Shown here piece by piece: positions 18,497 to 27,597 of a stretch of DNA of 64,000 bases. How positions within the stretch are numbered: position 1 is the stretch's first letter; each line of letters opens with the position of its first letter. The stretch comes from Gemmatimonadota bacterium (GTDB lineage Bacteria; Gemmatimonadota; Gemmatimonadetes; Gemmatimonadales; GWC2-71-9), in NCBI GenBank assembly GCA_016720805.1, contig JADKJZ010000006.1, positions 1 to 64,000 on the forward strand, in the 5' to 3' direction. The notes under the pieces are model-generated. The model was not told the origin of the DNA and ran no database searches. It saw only the letters and a list, made by a program, of their open reading frames with translations. The translations under genes were made by a program, and so were the position numbers.

Positions 18497-21400
18497 TTAC
18501 ACCGCCACCTGACGCAAAGCGCGGACGAGGGAGGGCACCAACCCCTCCCCGCCGAGCCGAACAAGCCGCAACGACAGGGGCACCGTGCGGCGCACCTCGG
18601 CGGCCAGCTGGACATCGTCCAGCGCCTGCGTAAGCCCGGCCATCCGCGGGGTCGCCCCCTGCCGGAAGGTGAGTCGAGCTTCATCCCCGCGGACCAGCAC
18701 GTGCTGGAGCCCCAGCACCGCGCCGATGGCCCGCAACCGGCCCATGTCGAGCAGCGCGTCGGCCTCCGGGGGAAGGGGGCCGAACCGCTCGCGCAGTTCC
18801 GCCCGCAACTCATCAATGTCGCCCGGAGCCGACGCCCGCGCCAGTCGGCGGTAGAGGTCCAGCTTGGTCTCGTCGTCCGGAATAAAGGCGTCCGGGAGGT
18901 GCGCCGGGACGTCCAGGACCACATCCGGCGGCTGGGGCGCGTCGCCCCCACCCCGGCCCCGCATCGCGGTGACCGTTTCCTCGAGCCAGCGCATGTAGAG
19001 GTCAAAGCCGACGGCGTGGGCATGCCCGGACTGCTCGGACCCCAGGAGATTGCCCGCCCCGCGCAGCTCCAGGTCCTTCAGGGCGATCCGGTACCCGGCC
19101 CCCAGATCGGTATGATGCTCCAGCACCTTCAATCGTTCCTCGGCCGAGGAATCGATCGTATCCGGGACCACCAGATAGCAATACGCCCGGCGGTGCGACC
19201 GGCCGACCCGCCCGCGAAGCTGGTAGAGTTGTGCCAATCCGAAACGATGGGCGTCGTGGACGATCATCGTGTTCGCGTTCGGCACGTCCAGCCCCGACTC
19301 GACGATCATCGTGGAGACGAGGATGTCCACTTTTCCCACCACAAACTGCTGCATGACGTCTTCGAGTTCATCGGCGGCCATCTGACCGTGCCCGACCGCC
19401 ACCGTGGCGCGGGGGGCCAGCGCCCGGATGCGCGCGGCGATCGTCTCGATCGTCTCGATCCGGTTGTGCACCACGAAGACCTGCCCGCCGCGGTCCAGCT
19501 CGCGCGCCATCGCCTCTTCGAGCAGCCCGTCGTCCCACGGCTCGACGAAGGTCAGGATCGGCGAGCGGTCGCGCGGCGGCGTCTCGATGACCGTCATGTC
19601 GCGCAGGCCGGCGAGCGAGAGGTGGAGCGTCCGCGGAATCGGCGTCGCGGTGAGCGTGAGCACGTCGACGGCGAGGCGCAGCTGCTTGAGCCGTTCCTTG
19701 TGCTTGACGCCGAAGCGATGCTCCTCGTCGACGATCAACAAGCCGAGGTCCTTGAAGAGCACATCCTTCGACAGCAGTCGGTGCGTCCCGATCACGATAT
19801 CGAGCCCGCCCTCGGCGAGCTTGAGCACCGTCTCCTTCTGCTCCTTGGCGGTGCGGAAACGCGAGAGCGCCTCGACCGTGACGGGATAGTCGGCGAGACG
19901 ATCGGCAAAGGTCCGGAAATGCTGTTCGGCGAGAATGGTGGTGGGGACCAGCACCGCGACCTGCTTGCCACCCTGCACCGCCTTGAACGCGGCGCGCACC
20001 GCGACTTCCGTCTTGCCGTAGCCGACGTCGCCCACCAGCAGCCGGTCCATCGGGAGCGGCCGCTCCATGTCGCGCTTGATGTCCTCGGTGGCCTTCCGCT
20101 GGTCGGGCGTGTCCTCGTACAGGAAGGAGGACTCGAGCTCGCGTTGCCAGCGGGTGTCCGGCGGCGCCGGATAGCCGGCGTGCACCGTGCGGCGGGCGTA
20201 GAGGTCGAGCAGGTCGGCGGCCATCGCCTGAATCGCGTGGCGCGTCTTCTCGCGCACCTTCTTCCAGATCGTGCCACCGAGTCGATGGATCTTCGGTGGT
20301 GGGCGGTCGCCGTCGTCGCCGGCCGCACGGTAGCGCTCCACCTGATCGAGCCGATACAGCGGCACGTTCAGGCGGTCGCCACCTTCGTACTCGAGGATCG
20401 CGACCTCGATCATCCCGCCATCGACCGTCAGCGTCTGGATGCCGCGGTAGACCCCGATGCCGTGTTCGAGGTGCACCACGTAATCGCCGAGCGAGAGCGC
20501 CCCGGTGACGGTGTTCGGCGCGGCCTGCCGATACCGGCGCGTGCGGCGGAGGCGGCGCGCGCGGCGGAAGATTTCGTGATCGGTCAACACGCGCAGCGTC
20601 GGCATCACGAAGCCACCGTCGAGTGCGCCGACCACCAGCGTGCATCCCGAGGGCCGGAAGCCATTCTCTTCGAGGAGCTCGTCGAGTCGCTCGCGCTGCC
20701 CTTCGTTGTCGCAGAGGATCAGCGTGGGCGTGCCGTGGCCGAGGAGGCCGCGCAGGCGACCGAGGTCGCGGTCGACGCGCTCCGGCGGGAAGAAGCCGAG
20801 CTGCACATCGGCGGGATCGTCGCGGAGGAGCAACCGCGCGAACGACTCGCGGCGCGTCTTCCACGCGGCCGGGTCGAGGAAGAGATCGCTCCGCGGCGGC
20901 GTCTCCTCGCCGAGGCGCCGCGCGATCTCCAGATGGTGCTCCGCCTCGCGCCAGGCGCGCTCGACTTCTTCCTCGTCGGGGTGCGAGGCATCCTCGATCA
21001 GCAGCGCGTCGGAGGGGAGCAGGTCGAGCAGCGACTTCCGTTCGACCGGCCCCGTGTCCACCAGCGGAATGCGCATCGCGGCCGACGAAATCGGCAAGAC
21101 GGTGAGGTCGGGCAACTCGGCGCCGGAGCGCTGCGTGGTCAGGTCGAACGCACGCAGTGATGCGATCTCGTCGCCCCACCATTCGAGGCGGGCCGGCGAC
21201 GCCATGCCGAAGCCGTAGAGGTCGACGATGCCGCCCCGCACCGAGAACTCCGCCACCTCGGCGACCGTCGGCACCCGGCGGTATCCCATCGCCTCGAGCG
21301 ACTCGACCAGCGTCCCCATCGGTTCCGTGGCGCCCTGCACCAGCTGCAGGCGCATCGCCGCGAGCGCGGCGGGCACGGCGGTCCGCTCGGCCGACGCGCG

Positions 21401-21769
21401 CGCCGTCGTGACCAGGACACCCAGTTCGCCGCGGAGCAGTGAGGCGAGCGTCTCGATCCGTTCGCCGGCGATTTCGTAGTGGGGCTCGTCCTCGCCGAGC
21501 GCTTCGCGCTGCGGGTAGAGCGCCACACCGGCGCCGGTCAGTGCCGTGAGGTCAGTGACCCAGCGTTCGGCATCGGAGGGAGTCGTCGCCATGATGACGA
21601 CGAGGCGACCGGCGCCGACGCGCTCCGTCAGCCACGTCGCGAGCACCGCGCCGCTGGAGCCGGGGAGGCCACCGAGACGGACGGCTTTGCCGCGCGCAGG
21701 AAGCCGCTCCGCCAGGGCACGAACCGTGGCGCAGCGGTCAAAGGCATCGAGGATCGGACGAAGCGACAT
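18497..21769 (-). CDS. mfd: Transcription-repair coupling factor Mfd
   Basis: Mfd pushes RNA polymerase stalled at DNA damage off the template and recruits UvrA. It has 1090 residues. The N-terminal UvrB-homology part starts near GLPGSSGAVLATWL; the RNA polymerase interaction domain includes YVVHLEHGIGVYRGIQTLTV and EYEGGDRLNVPLYRLDQVER; the translocase motor shows LVGDVGYGKTEVAVRAAFKA (Walker A), LLIVDEEHRFGVKHKERLKQ (DEEH box), TLTATPIPRTLHLSLAGLRD, STMIVESGLDVPNANTMIV and LYQLRGRVGRSHRRAYCYL (motif VI); the C-terminal domain has RELRERFGPLPPEADALLDM-like sequence. It sits in the middle of the DUF58/BatA to SurA/PdxA operon; uvrA is elsewhere in this window. Confidence 0.97.
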   Translation of the reverse strand: MSLRPILDAFDRCATVRALAERLPARGKAVRLGGLPGSSGAVLATWLTERVGAGRLVVIMATTPSDAERWVTDLTALTGAGVALYPQREALGEDEPHYEIAGERIETLASLLRGELGVLVTTARASAERTAVPAALAAMRLQLVQGATEPMGTLVESLEAMGYRRVPTVAEVAEFSVRGGIVDLYGFGMASPARLEWWGDEIASLRAFDLTTQRSGAELPDLTVLPISSAAMRIPLVDTGPVERKSLLDLLPSDALLIEDASHPDEEEVERAWREAEHHLEIARRLGEETPPRSDLFLDPAAWKTRRESFARLLLRDDPADVQLGFFPPERVDRDLGRLRGLLGHGTPTLILCDNEGQRERLDELLEENGFRPSGCTLVVGALDGGFVMPTLRVLTDHEIFRRARRLRRTRRYRQAAPNTVTGALSLGDYVVHLEHGIGVYRGIQTLTVDGGMIEVAILEYEGGDRLNVPLYRLDQVERYRAAGDDGDRPPPKIHRLGGTIWKKVREKTRHAIQAMAADLLDLYARRTVHAGYPAPPDTRWQRELESSFLYEDTPDQRKATEDIKRDMERPLPMDRLLVGDVGYGKTEVAVRAAFKAVQGGKQVAVLVPTTILAEQHFRTFADRLADYPVTVEALSRFRTAKEQKETVLKLAEGGLDIVIGTHRLLSKDVLFKDLGLLIVDEEHRFGVKHKERLKQLRLAVDVLTLTATPIPRTLHLSLAGLRDMTVIETPPRDRSPILTFVEPWDDGLLEEAMARELDRGGQVFVVHNRIETIETIAARIRALAPRATVAVGHGQMAADELEDVMQQFVVGKVDILVSTMIVESGLDVPNANTMIVHDAHRFGLAQLYQLRGRVGRSHRRAYCYLVVPDTIDSSAEERLKVLEHHTDLGAGYRIALKDLELRGAGNLLGSEQSGHAHAVGFDLYMRWLEETVTAMRGRGGGDAPQPPDVVLDVPAHLPDAFIPDDETKLDLYRRLARASAPGDIDELRAELRERFGPLPPEADALLDMGRLRAIGAVLGLQHVLVRGDEARLTFRQGATPRMAGLTQALDDVQLAAEVRRTVPLSLRLVRLGGEGLVPSLVRALRQVAV

Positions 21770-23554
21770 TCAGTTCCGTTGGCCGGCGCGGCTGGCCAAG
21801 CCGACTTCCGCGCAGACACAGAGAAGCGCAAGGAGGAGCAGGGCACCACGCAGGTCCCCTCGCCCTCCGGCGGCGAAAGCTCGCGAGGGACCGTCGGTCA
21901 ATCCGCTGACCGTGGTAGCTCCCCAGAGCGAGCGCACCGAACCATCGACGGCCCGCGCGAGATCCGATTCTCGCGGGTCGAGGACAACCGATACGGCGCC
22001 CAAGGTATCCTCGCCGACGAGCAGGTGGTACACCCCAGCCATTTCCGGGCTCCAGAAGGCGCCCCCCTCGACTCGCTCCAGGCGCCCCGCCCGCGTCACC
22101 GCGGTGACCCGATCGGGGACCCGAATCGGCACCCCCGCCACGGCGTCGGGCAGCAGGAATTCGCCGCGGATGGCCCGGCTCAACAGGGCATCGAGGAACG
22201 GGACGAACGCCGTTCCCAGCGGGAGCGTGGTCCAACTCGGCTCCAGCCGGGAGCCCAACAGCAGCAGGTCGCCGGAGCGCACCACCCAGGGCTCGCCAGC
22301 CACCGTGGCCAGCACTTCGCCCCCCGGGGCGGCGGGTTCGAGTCGGACGCGCTGTGTGATCGCCTCGCGGCTGGGGAGGAGCATCCCGCTGTCGCTCCGT
22401 TCCTCCCCCTGGACGGTACCACCATACCGCCACGCGGCACCGCGGGCGGCGAGGCGACGATTGAGGGCCCCGAGCATCGCCAGATCGGCCGGCGGCGTCA
22501 CCACACTCGGTCCGGCCCCCAACTCACCGACGACGACACCGCCCCCGACGGTCACTCGTCGATCGGCAACCAGCACGGCGAGCGCCGCGTCGAGGAAGCG
22601 ATCGCCCGCCGTCCATCGCACCGAGGCCGGCGGGGCCACGCGCAACGACGCGGTGCGCTCGTCGTCGGCACGGAATTCATCCGGCGGCAGCGCCGCCCGG
22701 AGCGTGGTCCAACCGGTCGCCACGCCCACCACGCGTTCCGCCACGGGAATGCCCGGTACCACCAGGAGGTCGCGCGGTGCGCGGTTGCCGACGGTGAACG
22801 CCAGTGGCACCGCGGCCGTGTCGCTGCCGCTCACCGAGAGCGTGACGACCCCACCATCGGGGCCCCACGGCTGGGCGCTCGCCCCGAGCATCGCGAGGCG
22901 ACGATTGCGCGGCGGGGCGGTTTCCGGGTGCAGCACGAGCACCGGGACGTCGCCGACGTCGGCCGTCACCGCGTTCTGTTGCAGGTCGCTGACCACCACG
23001 ACCTCGCCCGGCCGCTCGGAGCGAGCCACCAACTCGCGCGCCTCGCGAACCGCAGCACCGAGATCGAGGCGGCTCGCGGTCGAGCGCAACGCGGCGAGGC
23101 GTTCCCGCAGTTGCGCCGGTGAGCCGGGGATCGCCGGGCCGGTGGCGGTGCGCAGCCAGAGTCGATCGGTCGGCGTCGCCCGATCGAGCACGGCGTCGGC
23201 GGCGGCGCGCAATGCAGTCAGCAGCGGTTCACCATCGACCACGACGCCACTGCTCGCCGAGTTGTCGACCACCAGCACCAGCGCGCTGGGGGCGTGGCTC
23301 CCGAAGGCACCGCGGGTAAGCCGCATCCCCGCCGCCGCGAGGACCGTGGCGAGGATGAGCAGCGTCCGCGCGATCAGCAGCAACAGGTGACGCAGCTCGG
23401 CGCGGCGACGATGATCGCGGGTGGCGTCGGCCAGGTACTGCACCGCGGGGAAGGCAACTTCTGGCGGCTCATGCCGCCGCACGAGGTGCAAGAGGATCGG
23501 GAGGGCCGCGGCGGGGAGCGCCAGCAGGAACCACGGCGCTGCGAATCCGATCAT
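21770..23554 (-). CDS. BatA-like membrane protein with VWA-type domain
   Basis: 594 residues. The N-terminal BatA signature is clear: two membrane helices around MIGFAAPWFLLALPAAALPI, LLHLVRRHEPPEVAFPA and LLLLIARTLLILATVLAAAG. A von Willebrand A-like segment begins ALVLVVDNSASSGVVVDGEP, with the DNSAS metal-site variant, and continues VVVVSDLQQNAV. The remainder is beta-rich and periplasmic, and a last helix (LRGALLLLALLCVCAEVGLA) returns to the membrane. BatA and DUF58 proteins commonly work with MoxR AAA ATPases, but no MoxR gene is present nearby. ATG 23554 overlaps the DUF58 stop; mfd starts immediately after this gene. Confidence 0.82.
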   Translation of the reverse strand: MIGFAAPWFLLALPAAALPILLHLVRRHEPPEVAFPAVQYLADATRDHRRRAELRHLLLLIARTLLILATVLAAAGMRLTRGAFGSHAPSALVLVVDNSASSGVVVDGEPLLTALRAAADAVLDRATPTDRLWLRTATGPAIPGSPAQLRERLAALRSTASRLDLGAAVREARELVARSERPGEVVVVSDLQQNAVTADVGDVPVLVLHPETAPPRNRRLAMLGASAQPWGPDGGVVTLSVSGSDTAAVPLAFTVGNRAPRDLLVVPGIPVAERVVGVATGWTTLRAALPPDEFRADDERTASLRVAPPASVRWTAGDRFLDAALAVLVADRRVTVGGGVVVGELGAGPSVVTPPADLAMLGALNRRLAARGAAWRYGGTVQGEERSDSGMLLPSREAITQRVRLEPAAPGGEVLATVAGEPWVVRSGDLLLLGSRLEPSWTTLPLGTAFVPFLDALLSRAIRGEFLLPDAVAGVPIRVPDRVTAVTRAGRLERVEGGAFWSPEMAGVYHLLVGEDTLGAVSVVLDPRESDLARAVDGSVRSLWGATTVSGLTDGPSRAFAAGGRGDLRGALLLLALLCVCAEVGLASRAGQRN

Positions 23555-24459
23555 GCCGAGAGCGCGCGCTGCAACGCGGGGCCGAAGGGAAGGTCCGTCG
23601 GCACCAACGCGTACCGCACGCCAGCCGCACGACAGGCGGTGCCCCACGCGCGCACCACGCCACGCACCGTTTCGCGGTAGGCGTCGCCCCAGTCACTCGG
23701 CGCCAGCGTCACGGCCTTGCCACTCTCCGGATCGCGAAAGCGGGTCTCATCACCACGCGCGAGATCGAGCTCGGCGGGATCGGCCACGTGGATCACCAGC
23801 ACCTGGTGGCCGCGATGCCGGAGGAATCGCAACGCCTTCAGCGTCAGATCGCGATCGAGCAACAAGTCGGAGATCAGCACCACCATCCCGCGACGGCGCA
23901 GTGCGCCAACCACTTGGGTGAGCGCGACATCGGCCGCCGTCCCCTGCCCCGGTGCCGTCGCGGCGAGCGCATTCGCAAGCATCGGCCACTGCCCCGCGCG
24001 GACGCGTGCCGGCAGCATCGTGCGCACCGCTTCGTCGAAGGTGACCAGTCCCGTCGCGTCGCGTTGCCGGAGCAACACCATCGCCAGCGCCGCCGCGAGC
24101 CGCGTGGCGTAATCGAGCTTGGTCAACCGCAGGGGGTCGCCGCGCCACGCCATCGAGGCGGAGGCATCGACGACCAGCATGGCGCGAAGATTGGTCTCTT
24201 CTTCGAATTGCTTGAGGTAGAGGCGATCGGTCCGGCCGAGCAGCTTCCAGTCGACATACCGCGGGTCGTCGCCCGGCTGATACTGCCGATGCTCGGCGAA
24301 CTCGACCGAGAAGCCGCGCCGCGGTGAGCGGTGGAGGCCGGCGAGGTAGCCCTCGACGATCCCTTCCGTGACCACTTCAAGCCCACCGAGGCGGGCCACC
24401 TCGGCAGGCTGCAGGAGATCAGGGCGGGGAGCGCGCAACGTACCGGCGGGAGGCTTCAT
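23551..24459 (-). CDS. DUF58 domain protein (VWA-like, MoxR-associated)
   Basis: 302 residues. The DUF58 hallmark is FAEHRQYQPGDDPRYVDWKL, followed by LGRTDRLYLKQFEEETNLRA and a VWA-like start MLVVDASASMAWRGDPLRLT whose DASAS fits a MIDAS site. Then LVTFDEAVRTMLPARVRAG and RRRGMVVLISDLLLDRDLTL. It probably acts as an adaptor or chaperone partner of a MoxR ATPase at the membrane, with the BatA-like protein as neighbour, but the process is not known. First gene of the roughly 10-kb minus-strand operon; it has a TACGTT box 9 nt before the ATG and no ribosome binding site. Confidence 0.88.
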   Translation of the reverse strand: MKPPAGTLRAPRPDLLQPAEVARLGGLEVVTEGIVEGYLAGLHRSPRRGFSVEFAEHRQYQPGDDPRYVDWKLLGRTDRLYLKQFEEETNLRAMLVVDASASMAWRGDPLRLTKLDYATRLAAALAMVLLRQRDATGLVTFDEAVRTMLPARVRAGQWPMLANALAATAPGQGTAADVALTQVVGALRRRGMVVLISDLLLDRDLTLKALRFLRHRGHQVLVIHVADPAELDLARGDETRFRDPESGKAVTLAPSDWGDAYRETVRGVVRAWGTACRAAGVRYALVPTDLPFGPALQRALSA

Positions 24460-24468
24460 CCGAAGCGG

Positions 24469-24474
24469 AACGTA
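24469..24474 (-). promoter_or_regulatory. -10-like box (TACGTT) 9 nt before the DUF58 start
   Basis: Minus-strand TACGTT, separated by 9 nt from the ATG at 24459, with no Shine-Dalgarno sequence between. Candidate leaderless promoter for the long operon that includes mfd and surA. Confidence 0.35.
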
Positions 24475-24631
24475 GGACTGGCCGCAAGGGGCGTCAACGC
24501 ACGGGCCACACTGGCACCCAAAGCCGGCCGCGGCCGTAGGGGCGCTGTCCGTGGTGATATCTTCATCGCCGATCGCTCGTCACTGTTGAGAATCCGTTCC
24601 CGACGTTGAACCCTCGCGTGGAGTTTCCAGC

Positions 24632-26230
24632 ATGCACCGTTTGTCGATCCGCATGGCCGCGCTCGCGGCGCTGATCCCCGCCCTGCTCACCGCCCAGTCG
24701 CCCAAGCAGATCGCCGAGGCGGGGAAGTTGATCACCCCGGCCAAGGTGCTGCAGCGCATCTCGGTGATCGCCGATGACTCGATGGGCGGCCGCAACACGC
24801 CGAGCACCGGGCTCGAGAAGACGGCGCAGTTCCTTGCCGACAACTACAAGGCGTGGGGCCTCAAGCCCGCCGGCGACAACGGCACCTACTTCCAGCGCTA
24901 TCCGATGGTGAAGAAGCGGATCGATCCGGCGGCCTCGTACTTCGAGGCCAACGAGGGCGGTCAGGTCACCCGCTATCCGTTCGGGCCGCTCGTCTACGGG
25001 ACCGGCGCCACTGCGGCACCGGTCACGGCGAACGTGGTGATCGTCGCCGGCACGGTGACGCCGGCCGACATCGAGGCGTCGACGCTGCTGAAGGGTGCCG
25101 TGGTCGTCCTGGTGATGGACAACGCCAAGGCCGTCGCCTGGAACAACGTGAACCGCGCCGTCTTGGCGAAGCAGCCGGCGGCCATCGTGCAGCTGACCAA
25201 CGCGGACGCGGCCGCCTTCGCCGCCCGGCGCACGGCGGCGAGTGCCGGCCGCTATTCCGTCGAGACCTCCAACCCGCGGCCGGTGATCCCGACGATCGTG
25301 ATCCACGACTCCGCCTTCAACGCCACCGGCGGCGCCAATCGCCCCGACTGGAACGAGATGCGTCAGTCCCCGGGCCCGGTGTTCCTCCCGGCGCCGGCCG
25401 AGATCTCCGTGACGGTGAATCTCAAGGAAGAGGTGCAGGAGCGGGTGATGGTGCCGAACGTCGTGGCCATGGTCGAAGGGTCGGACCCGAAGTTGAAGGC
25501 CGAGTACGTCGTCTTCTCGGGGCACATGGACCATGTTGGCACCGCAGGCGACGGTGTCGGTGGCGCGAATGATTGCGTCCCGATCAAGCGGCAGGATGGA
25601 TCAATGGACAACATCTGCAACGGTGCCGACGACGATGCCTCCGGCACCACCGGGCTGCTGATGGTCGCCGAGGCCTGGGCCAAGCTGAAGGTCAAGCCGA
25701 AGCGCTCGCTGGTCATCCTGAACGTCTCGGGCGAAGAGAAGGGGCTGCTCGGCTCGGCGTGGTACGCCGACCATCCGACCGTCCCGGAGGCGCAGATCGT
25801 GGCGAACGTGAACATGGACATGATCGGCCGCAACGCCACTGACTCGATCGTCGTGATCGGCAAGGAGCATTCGGACCTCGGCGTGACGCTCGCCGGCGTG
25901 CAGAAGGCGCACCCGGAGCTCAAGCTGGTCGCGGCCGACGACATCTGGCCGGATGAGCGTTTCTACAGCCGCTCCGACCACTTCAACTTCGCGCGGAAGG
26001 GCGTGCCGGTCCTCTTCTTCTTCAACGGGACCCACCCGCAGTACCACCGCCCGAACGACGAAGTGCCGCTGATCGACACGAGCAAGCTGGCCCGCGTGGC
26101 GCAGCTCGGCTTCTACTTCGGCGTCAACATCGCCAACACGGTGGCGCGTCCGAAGTGGAACCCCGACTCGTACCAGCTGATCGTCGTCGAGCAGAAGACC
26201 CCGCCGGCCACGAAGCGCCCCACGCCGTGA
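24632..26230 (+). CDS. Exported M28-family metallopeptidase
   Basis: 532 residues. A signal peptide (MHRLSIRMAALAALIPALLT, cut after AQS) directs it outside the cytoplasm. An inserted PA-like domain probably covers residues 130-260. The catalytic domain has FSGHMDHVGTAG (His), NGADDDASGTTGLLMVAEAW (bridging Asp), LNVSGEEKGLLGSAWYADHP (Glu pair), NVNMDMIGRN (Asp) and NGTHPQYHRPNDEV (last His), so all zinc ligands of a two-zinc aminopeptidase are in place. A GGAG precedes the ATG. The gene overlaps the AhpD-like gene by 4 bp. Likely role: extracellular peptide breakdown; true substrates unknown. Confidence 0.92.
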   Translation: MHRLSIRMAALAALIPALLTAQSPKQIAEAGKLITPAKVLQRISVIADDSMGGRNTPSTGLEKTAQFLADNYKAWGLKPAGDNGTYFQRYPMVKKRIDPAASYFEANEGGQVTRYPFGPLVYGTGATAAPVTANVVIVAGTVTPADIEASTLLKGAVVVLVMDNAKAVAWNNVNRAVLAKQPAAIVQLTNADAAAFAARRTAASAGRYSVETSNPRPVIPTIVIHDSAFNATGGANRPDWNEMRQSPGPVFLPAPAEISVTVNLKEEVQERVMVPNVVAMVEGSDPKLKAEYVVFSGHMDHVGTAGDGVGGANDCVPIKRQDGSMDNICNGADDDASGTTGLLMVAEAWAKLKVKPKRSLVILNVSGEEKGLLGSAWYADHPTVPEAQIVANVNMDMIGRNATDSIVVIGKEHSDLGVTLAGVQKAHPELKLVAADDIWPDERFYSRSDHFNFARKGVPVLFFFNGTHPQYHRPNDEVPLIDTSKLARVAQLGFYFGVNIANTVARPKWNPDSYQLIVVEQKTPPATKRPTP

Positions 26231-26565
26231 GCAGCTCGATCGACGAATTCAACGCCTTCCGCACGAGGATGAACGACGTCATCCTCGGCGCGGGGAACCT
26301 GACCATCAACCGCTTCTTCGCGCTCGACAATCGCGCGTACGAAGCGGGGGCCCTCGGGACCAAGCAGAAGGAGATGCTCGGCCTCGTGGCGTCGATGGTC
26401 CTCCGCTGTGACGACTGCATCACCTACCACGTGGTCCGCTGCCACGAAGAGGGCGTCACGCGGGAGGAGTTCCTCGAGATCTTCTCGGTGGGATTGGTCG
26501 TCGGCGGGAGCATCGTGATTCCGCACCTGCGGAGAGCGATGGAGAAGCTGGAAGCGTTGTCGTAG
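26227..26565 (+). CDS. AhpD/carboxymuconolactone decarboxylase-like protein
   Basis: 112-residue all-helical protein; GTG 26227 overlaps the peptidase stop (GTGA). The motif LRCDDCITYHVVRCHEEGVT contains the CxxCxxxH of AhpD-type alkylhydroperoxidases, so a redox-active dithiol is likely, rather than decarboxylase activity. Flanking helices (GTKQKEMLGLVASMV, REEFLEIFSVGLVVGGSIV) match the CMD fold, which usually forms trimers or hexamers. Physiological electron donor unknown. The stop lies 11 bp before a heptamer array. Confidence 0.88.
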   Translation: MSSSIDEFNAFRTRMNDVILGAGNLTINRFFALDNRAYEAGALGTKQKEMLGLVASMVLRCDDCITYHVVRCHEEGVTREEFLEIFSVGLVVGGSIVIPHLRRAMEKLEALS

Positions 26566-26575
26566 CACCAGACTC

Positions 26576-26620
26576 CGATGACCGATGATCGATCATCGAT
26601 GATCGATCATCGATCATCGG
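26576..26620. repeat. Heptamer repeat array C (TCATCGA/TGATCGA family)
   Basis: GATGACCGATGATCGATCAT and further TCATCGATCA units with 7-bp period, near-palindromic. It fills the gap between the convergent AhpD-like gene (stop 26565) and the EamA gene (stop 26624). It could double as a bidirectional hairpin, but has no T-run. Confidence 0.8.
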
Positions 26621-26623
26621 CTG

Positions 26624-27520
26624 TTATCCCTCCGCCGGTACCCCGCCCTGCCGCGTCATCAGCACGCCCGACACGATCAGCACGCCGCCGGCCAGGTGGA
26701 TCAAGCCGGGGCGTTCGCCGAGGCCGACGATCGCGATCGCCGTCGCGACCAGCGGCACCAGGCAATTGAAGACCACGGTGCGCGCGGCGCCGAGCTTGGC
26801 GACGCCGCGGTTCCAGAGGATGTAGGCGGCGACCAGCGAGAGGAGCGCCGCGTAGAGGATGCCGCCCCACCCGGCCCACGAGACGCGCGCCCAGTCGGTG
26901 CGCAGCAGCTGCGGGATGCCGAGGAGGACGAGGCCCGGCGTGCCGGTGTACATGGTCCAGGCGGTGAGGCGGAGGGAGGAGATGGGGATCTGCCAGTGCC
27001 GGAGCAGCAGCGTGTACACGGCCCAGGTGACGATGGCACCGAGGAGCATGGCGTCGCCGGCCGTGAAGCCCTCGCCGAGCGTGCCGCCGCGCGCCGTGAC
27101 CACGATCACCACGCCAATCGTGGCGAGCAGCACGGCGAGGCGCTGGCGGACGGTGGTGGTCTCGATCCCCAGGAGCCAGGTCGCGAGGATCACGATCGCC
27201 GGCATCCCGGCGAGAATCAGCGAGCTCTTGGTGGCGGAGGTGCGGGCCAGCCCCTCGATGAAGCAGAGCTGGTAGAAGGTGTTCCCGACCACACCGAGCC
27301 AGACGAGCTTCTTCGCCGCCCCCGGCGGGAGGGGCGCCGGGGCCGGTTCCACCACCCGCAGGATCGCCCAGAGGACCGCCGTGGCCAGCAGGAACCGGAG
27401 TGCCGTGAAGGCCAGCGGTTCGATCTGGGCGAACGCCAGCTTCGTGGCGGTGAAGTTCCCGCCCCAGAAGAGGGTCACCAGCAGCATGCCGGCGGAGGGG
27501 GAGAGGCGGGGGGTGGTCAT
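26624..27520 (-). CDS. EamA/DMT family transporter
   Basis: 298-residue inner-membrane transporter with ten predicted helices arranged as two EamA repeats: SAGMLLVTLFWGGNFTATKL begins the first, and GDAMLLGAIVTWAVYTLLLR the second; ERPGLIHLAGGVLIVSGVLM ends it. EamA proteins export or import small metabolites such as amino acids; the substrate cannot be told. ATG 27520 is preceded by a TATATT box at 7 nt and no ribosome binding site. Divergent from lepA. Confidence 0.87.
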   Translation of the reverse strand: MTTPRLSPSAGMLLVTLFWGGNFTATKLAFAQIEPLAFTALRFLLATAVLWAILRVVEPAPAPLPPGAAKKLVWLGVVGNTFYQLCFIEGLARTSATKSSLILAGMPAIVILATWLLGIETTTVRQRLAVLLATIGVVIVVTARGGTLGEGFTAGDAMLLGAIVTWAVYTLLLRHWQIPISSLRLTAWTMYTGTPGLVLLGIPQLLRTDWARVSWAGWGGILYAALLSLVAAYILWNRGVAKLGAARTVVFNCLVPLVATAIAIVGLGERPGLIHLAGGVLIVSGVLMTRQGGVPAEG

Positions 27521-27527
27521 GGCCCCG

Positions 27528-27533
27528 AATATA
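27528..27533 (-). promoter_or_regulatory. -10-like box (TATATT) 7 nt before the EamA gene
   Basis: Minus-strand TATATT ends 7 nt from ATG 27520. With no ribosome binding site, the transcript would start at or beside the ATG. Confidence 0.45.
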
Positions 27534-27540
27534 GGCCGGA

Positions 27541-27576
27541 ATCGATGATCGATCATCGATCATCGATCATCGATCT
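27541..27576. repeat. Heptamer repeat array D (TCATCGA family) between two divergent promoters
   Basis: ATCGATGATCGATCATCGA and further units, 7-bp period, about five units. It lies exactly between the TATATT boxes of EamA (27528-27533) and lepA (27592-27597), covering the places where the -35 regions of both would be. Confidence 0.8.
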
Positions 27577-27591
27577 TGGCCCCCCCTCTCT

Positions 27592-27597
27592 TATATT
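27592..27597 (+). promoter_or_regulatory. -10-like box (TATATT) 5 nt before lepA
   Basis: TATATT followed by GCCGC and ATG 27603. No Shine-Dalgarno sequence, so leaderless expression of the lepA operon is likely. Confidence 0.45.

Noticed and set aside
18389..21160. A 923-codon open frame on the + strand opposite mfd
   Set aside because: It is the antisense shadow of mfd. High GC keeps this frame open; the peptide is Arg/Asp/His-rich with no domain, while mfd on the minus strand has all expected motifs.
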